Assembly (NCBI GenBank): GCA_900768915.1
Contig: CAAGEQ010000041.1
Coordinates: 1 to 5,668 of the forward strand
DNA from: Candidatus Gastranaerophilales bacterium
GTDB taxonomy: Bacteria > Cyanobacteriota > Vampirovibrionia > Gastranaerophilales > Gastranaerophilaceae
Length of the DNA: 5,668 bases
Direction: 5' to 3'
Every line of letters begins with the position of its first letter. The stretch's first letter is position 1. Under the pieces are notes generated by a model. It was not told the DNA's origin. It worked only from the letters and a program-made list of their open reading frames with translations, and did not search any database. Positions 5,384 to 5,668 of this stretch are shown here, piece by piece. A program made the position numbers and the translations under genes.

Positions 5384-5418
5384 AAAGAAGAACGGATTAT
5401 ATCCGTTCTTCTTTTTTT
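5384..5418 (+). terminator. intrinsic terminator of the Skp-like gene
   Basis: AAAGAAGAACGGAT (5384-5397) pairs perfectly over 14 bases with ATCCGTTCTTCTTT (5401-5414) across a TAT loop. Seven T (5412-5418) close it. It starts 20 bases after the stop codon. The complementary strand has an A-rich flank on the other side, so it might work in both directions. Confidence 0.92.
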
Positions 5419-5463
5419 ATGAGTTGATTTGAAAATAAATACAGAATAATTTATAAAATAATA

Positions 5464-5525
5464 GTCGTGCAGAACTTGTTTCAGTATCTCTTCCGTATTG
5501 GATTCCGAAACAAGTTCGCAATGAC
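5464..5525. repeat. dispersed-type palindromic repeat, 11-bp arms
   Basis: GAACTTGTTTC (5472-5482) and GAAACAAGTTC (5507-5517) are perfect inverted copies separated by 24 bases. Outside them GTCGTGC (5464-5470) and GCAATGAC (5518-5525) continue the symmetry imperfectly. On the minus strand the element opens GTCATTGCGAACTTGTTTC, the layout of short intergenic GTCAT-type palindromes known from many bacterial genomes. It stands out from the AT-rich surroundings. No T tract follows, so it is not a terminator. Confidence 0.6.
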
Positions 5526-5648
5526 AATAAGTAAAATATAACAAATATTACATAACTAAAAATCGGCAATAGCGGAGTGAACCGAGAATGTTAATGAAAC
5601 ATAATGTCGAACTGTTTGAGTGATTTTGAAACATTAAAAAATATACAA

Positions 5649-5668
5649 AATCACGAGTTGTGAGACTC
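5649..5668. repeat. right copy of 20-bp terminal direct repeat
   Basis: These last 20 bases are identical to positions 1-20 in the same orientation. See the left copy for the possible meanings. The base before this copy is A (5648) and the base after the left copy is G (21). If the ends were joined, the sequence would read through without a break. Confidence 0.8.

Larger units (their letters stand above)
5419..5668. other. gene-free, repeat-bearing right flank
   Basis: I see no gene in this stretch. It holds the palindromic element at 5464-5525 and an AT-rich gap. A segment richer in G+C follows at 5562-5588, where TCGG (5563-5566) can pair with CCGA (5582-5585). AT-rich sequence then runs into the 20-base terminal repeat. 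On the minus strand the 5589-5563 segment begins ATTCTCG and ends GCCGA. The left flank (38-65, plus strand) has the same outline, suggesting the two ends belong to one family of intergenic repeats. Confidence 0.5.

Noticed and set aside
1..5668. Circular plasmid or phage genome, given matching ends
   Set aside because: There are no replication, mobilisation or phage genes, and the contents are housekeeping genes.

Overview
The window reads as a short stretch of an AT-rich bacterial chromosome. It carries five genes: a long-form pyrophosphate-dependent phosphofructokinase (pfp, minus strand), ribosomal protein S2 (rpsB), elongation factor Ts (tsf), an unrecognised small protein, and a secreted Skp/OmpH-family periplasmic protein (the last four on the plus strand). 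Genes start at ATG behind good Shine-Dalgarno sites, tryptophan is TGG, and no TGA recoding is seen, so the standard bacterial code applies. The Skp-like protein points to a cell with an outer membrane. AT-rich sequence, a long PPi-PFK and dispersed palindromic repeats would fit an uncultured gut lineage such as Gastranaerophilales (Melainabacteria). That placement is an impression; other AT-rich diderms (spirochaetes, gut alphaproteobacteria, Elusimicrobia) are not excluded.

Layout. Positions 1-421 hold no gene but contain several palindromic, repeat-like elements. A terminator (422-453) closes pfp (472-2151, minus). pfp and rpsB diverge from a shared 274-base region (2152-2425). This region has a pfp promoter and leader hairpin on one side. 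On the other side is a rpsB 5' leader that can fold into a closed domain with a possible pseudoknot (2325-2390), a candidate S2 autoregulatory element. rpsB (2426-3196) and tsf (3278-4141) form the conserved translation pair, separated by a strong hairpin with a short T run that could act as an attenuator. A terminator follows tsf. Next come a 145-residue protein of unknown function (4321-4758) with its own terminator, and then the Skp/OmpH-like gene (4899-5363). That gene has a near-consensus sigma-70 promoter whose spacer contains a run of nine T, and a textbook terminator. The last 250 bases (5419-5668) are gene-free and again repeat-like.

Function. rpsB and tsf serve translation, and the Skp-like protein probably serves outer-membrane protein transport. 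pfp serves glycolysis using PPi in place of ATP. Almost every gene has its own terminator, so this looks like a run of separate units more than a large operon. No defence, mobile or biosynthetic system is visible.

The main open points are the rpsB leader fold, the poly-T promoter spacer, the CPKCGK insert in EF-Ts, and the palindromic repeats at both ends. In addition, the first 20 bases are identical to the last 20, so the window is either bounded by a direct repeat or is an assembly loop.
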